A stretch of DNA of 64,000 nucleotides from assembly GCA_021397835.1 (NCBI GenBank), contig JAJFZO010000094.1, forward strand, positions 11,012,001-11,076,000, written 5' to 3'. The notes under the pieces were generated by a model. The model saw nothing but the letters and a program-made list of their open reading frames with translations, was not told the origin of the DNA and did not search any database. Made by a program: the position numbers and the translations under genes. Shown here piece by piece: positions 61,985 through 64,000 of this stretch. The stretch is from Moringa oleifera. Its lineage: Eukaryota; Streptophyta; Magnoliopsida; Brassicales; Moringaceae. The number at the start of each line of letters is the position of its first letter. Positions within the stretch are counted from its first letter, which is position 1.

Positions 61985-63715
61985 TTACGTGGCGGAGGAA
62001 CTCGAGGAGAGTGAAATGTCTACGCTCTCAAAAGTGTCAACATAAAGTCAGCTAATTGACTGAATCCAAAGAGATCACTGGTCAAATCGACCCAACTTTT
62101 TCATATAGTAATACAAAAATTAACATTAATATTTATATTTATATACTAAAGTATTTAAATAGTTGCACTTTATACACGTGTATGTACTAAGAATTAAGTA
62201 ATTATAAAAAAGGGCCATGACCCTCTGAGGTCGGTCCATGTATCTTCCGGCCTACGTAACCCATTAGGTCATGTTACCTTATAATTAAATGAATGGAAGA
62301 AAGAAATCCCATCATTGCAAATATCAAAAATTATAAATTGCTATGCCCGAGAATTAATGATAATAACCATTCATATAATAACTAATAACAATAAAGTCGA
62401 TAGAGAATAATGTGACATATGGACCCACGTAGGACATCTATGCCTGAATGGACCCTATGTGCCATTATAACCCCATTGTCCTTCGTTTCACTGCATTTAT
62501 TTCTTTTCTAGGAATATCTCATATTGTCGGTAATTATTTTGGTAATTCACATTTCAACCAATTACATAATCATCCTCATCCCTTTAATTACATATTAATT
62601 AGCCTTAATTTGTATCCAACCGTCTGTTTTTTACATTGAATTTATGTTTTCTGAATTATTAAAAAAATAATCGCTGATGTTTGACACATGTTATAGGTCA
62701 ATAGATTTTGTATAATTAAAATATGGGTCATTTACTTTTTCAATATTTATTAAAAAATTATAAACTATACCTATTAGATTAATTGTACTTTTGGTATTTT
62801 AATTTGATTTAATTTAAAAAAATAATAAAAATTTTCAAATAAAAAATTTTGTATCACTAGCTTTGATTTAACATTTTTCCATGTAAGAAAATGCTTAAGT
62901 TACAATTTTAAAAAGGTTCAAAATTTTTTAAACACTAAAATTTATTTTATTTTACATTATCAGAATTTTATAAAATCATATTTATTCTACTTATTGATAT
63001 TTAAAAATAATAAAATATATTTAAAAATTGAATGAACAATAAAATTAAAAAATGATTCAAGGTATATGAACAAAATGATTCAATGTAATAAAAAATTTAA
63101 TACGAAATTTGGTCACGATTAAATGTCTAAGATAAAGCTCGAAGTTGTCAATGAATCATATTAAATGAAAATCTCTATCAAGTGGTTGCTTGCTTTGCCT
63201 AAAGTCTTCACTTTTTTCATTTAAACGTTTGTTCCATGTTGGCATTAAGTCCTAGACCCACCATTGTATCCTTGAATATTCAAACAACTTAATAATAATT
63301 ATTATTATATATTATGAATACATAATTTATTGTGATCGAATTCATTATGAAAATCATATTTACATTAAATTAACAACACTTTCGAGTTGTGATCTAAAAT
63401 TATTTAATACTGAAAGCAAAATTAATTAAATTAAATTAATCGATTCCATGAAACTGAAGATCCTTGCATAGATAGAGATCTTTGGATAATATCAGAAGAG
63501 ATATTTTGTGAGATTGAATGTGATTTATACTGAGAAATTTAAAAATAAATTAAAAAAAAAATTGGAGACTTTATGGGCATCAACAATGAAACGGCAGCAT
63601 ACTGCGTTCTGCGTTCTGCGCGGCTTCATTAAATCCTCGTACGTGTTTCAGCTCAGGATTTTACTCTCAACGCACCGACCCTTGAGGCAACCCAATTACA
63701 CGACCCAACTACATT
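61985..63715. other. Divergent spacer left of the right-edge gene
   Basis: This lies between the minus-strand phosphatase and a putative + strand gene at the edge. It is AT-rich, most strongly at 62640-63450, with no supported gene. Nothing marks a clear core promoter for the phosphatase. Confidence 0.55.
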
Positions 63716-63717
63716 TT

Positions 63718-63725
63718 CCACGTGG
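63718..63725 (+). promoter_or_regulatory. Palindromic G-box (CCACGTGG)
   Basis: A perfect eight-base G-box palindrome about 200 bp upstream of a TATA box and 270 bp upstream of a candidate start codon. It is a classical bHLH/bZIP site; use here is inferred from position. Confidence 0.5.
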
Positions 63726-63915
63726 CATTCATCCACGCCATTATCGTGATCGCCCCACCAGGTTTTCCTCTACAATTTCATGAACTCAGATCAAACTGTC
63801 AGCTACTCTTAACATGTAGGAAACTTATCACACGCGTCGCTCATCGGACGGTGAACGCGTCCACGATCATTATGCCGCCCACAGCTTTACCTTTTAAGTT
63901 TAACGCGTTGGTGAG

Positions 63916-63923
63916 TATATAAG
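63916..63923 (+). promoter_or_regulatory. TATA box of the right-edge gene
   Basis: TATATAAG lies 74 bp before an ATG at 63990 and downstream of a G-box and CGCG-containing words. Spacing and base composition fit a core promoter. Confidence 0.5.
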
Positions 63924-63989
63924 TGTGCATATATACAGCCCTATCAGAGCGGGACAAGTTGGAAACCTTTCTTCATATACTCTCGTAAA

Positions 63990-64000
63990 ATGGTTTGTTT
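63990..64000 (+). CDS. Possible 5' end of a gene cut by the window edge
   Basis: An ATG followed by GTTTGTTT (Met-Val-Cys...) appears about 65 bases after the expected transcription start of the TATA box at 63916. Only three codons are visible, so no product can be named from sequence. From remembered Arabidopsis gene order, the neighbour of the HAL2-like gene is THESEUS1, a receptor kinase whose protein also starts Met-Val. That is a prediction, not an observation. Confidence 0.3.

Noticed and set aside
61596..62045. 149-residue + strand frame over the phosphatase first exon
   Set aside because: Antisense shadow; the minus-strand frame encodes the conserved phosphatase start and joins in phase to the next exon.
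1..64000. A defence island, phage, CRISPR or gene cluster of a new kind
   Set aside because: Gene content, introns and repeats are those of an ordinary plant nuclear region; nothing supports such a system.

Overview
This window is nuclear DNA from a flowering plant, almost certainly a eudicot. Its genes are split by GT-AG introns, the spacers are very AT-rich, plant-only families are present (NAC factor, thylakoid-lumen cyclophilin, HAL2-like phosphatase), and degenerate plant L1-type LINEs sit inside introns. There is no operon, CRISPR array, phage or bacterial signal. I cannot name the species.

Layout, left to right. 1-3477: AT-rich spacer ending in the promoter of a NAC transcription factor (+, 3478-4759). 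A small one-exon serine-rich-like protein follows (+, 7353-7679). Next come a six-exon Mpv17/PMP22-type membrane protein (-, 8973-13000) and a twelve-exon CYP37-type lumenal cyclophilin (-, 14513-22004). A 2.5 kb AT-rich divergent spacer leads to TRS130, the TRAPPII tethering subunit (+, 24573-45223, 21 exons, about 1258 aa). TRS130 is stretched to more than 20 kb by LINE insertions in introns 17 and 18. After it come a tRNA-Gln(CUG) gene (-), a diverged GID8-like LisH/CTLH protein (+, 47221-49669), a membrane-anchored methyltransferase (-, 51688-52732), a long gene-free spacer, and a HAL2-like PAP phosphatase (-, 58364-61984). At the right edge a promoter and an ATG probably open a further + strand gene.

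The genes do not form one pathway. They are housekeeping and regulatory genes of the nucleus (NAC), chloroplast (CYP37, probably the Mpv17-type protein, perhaps the phosphatase), Golgi/trans-Golgi trafficking (TRS130) and protein turnover (GID8-like). The most informative larger signal is gene order. From recalled Arabidopsis locus numbers, the left half combines two duplicated Arabidopsis blocks that each lost different genes, and the right half matches a third block (HAL2-like, methyltransferase, TRS130).

I rebuilt exons by hand from splice sites and reading phase. All multi-exon genes close in frame, and protein lengths agree with remembered family lengths. I found no new defence or mobile system. 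The items most worth checking are the bounded LINE in TRS130 intron 18, a short hairpin shared by two LINE 3' ends, a GC-AG intron, telomere-like sequence inside a CYP37 intron, and the unusually diverged GID8-like gene.
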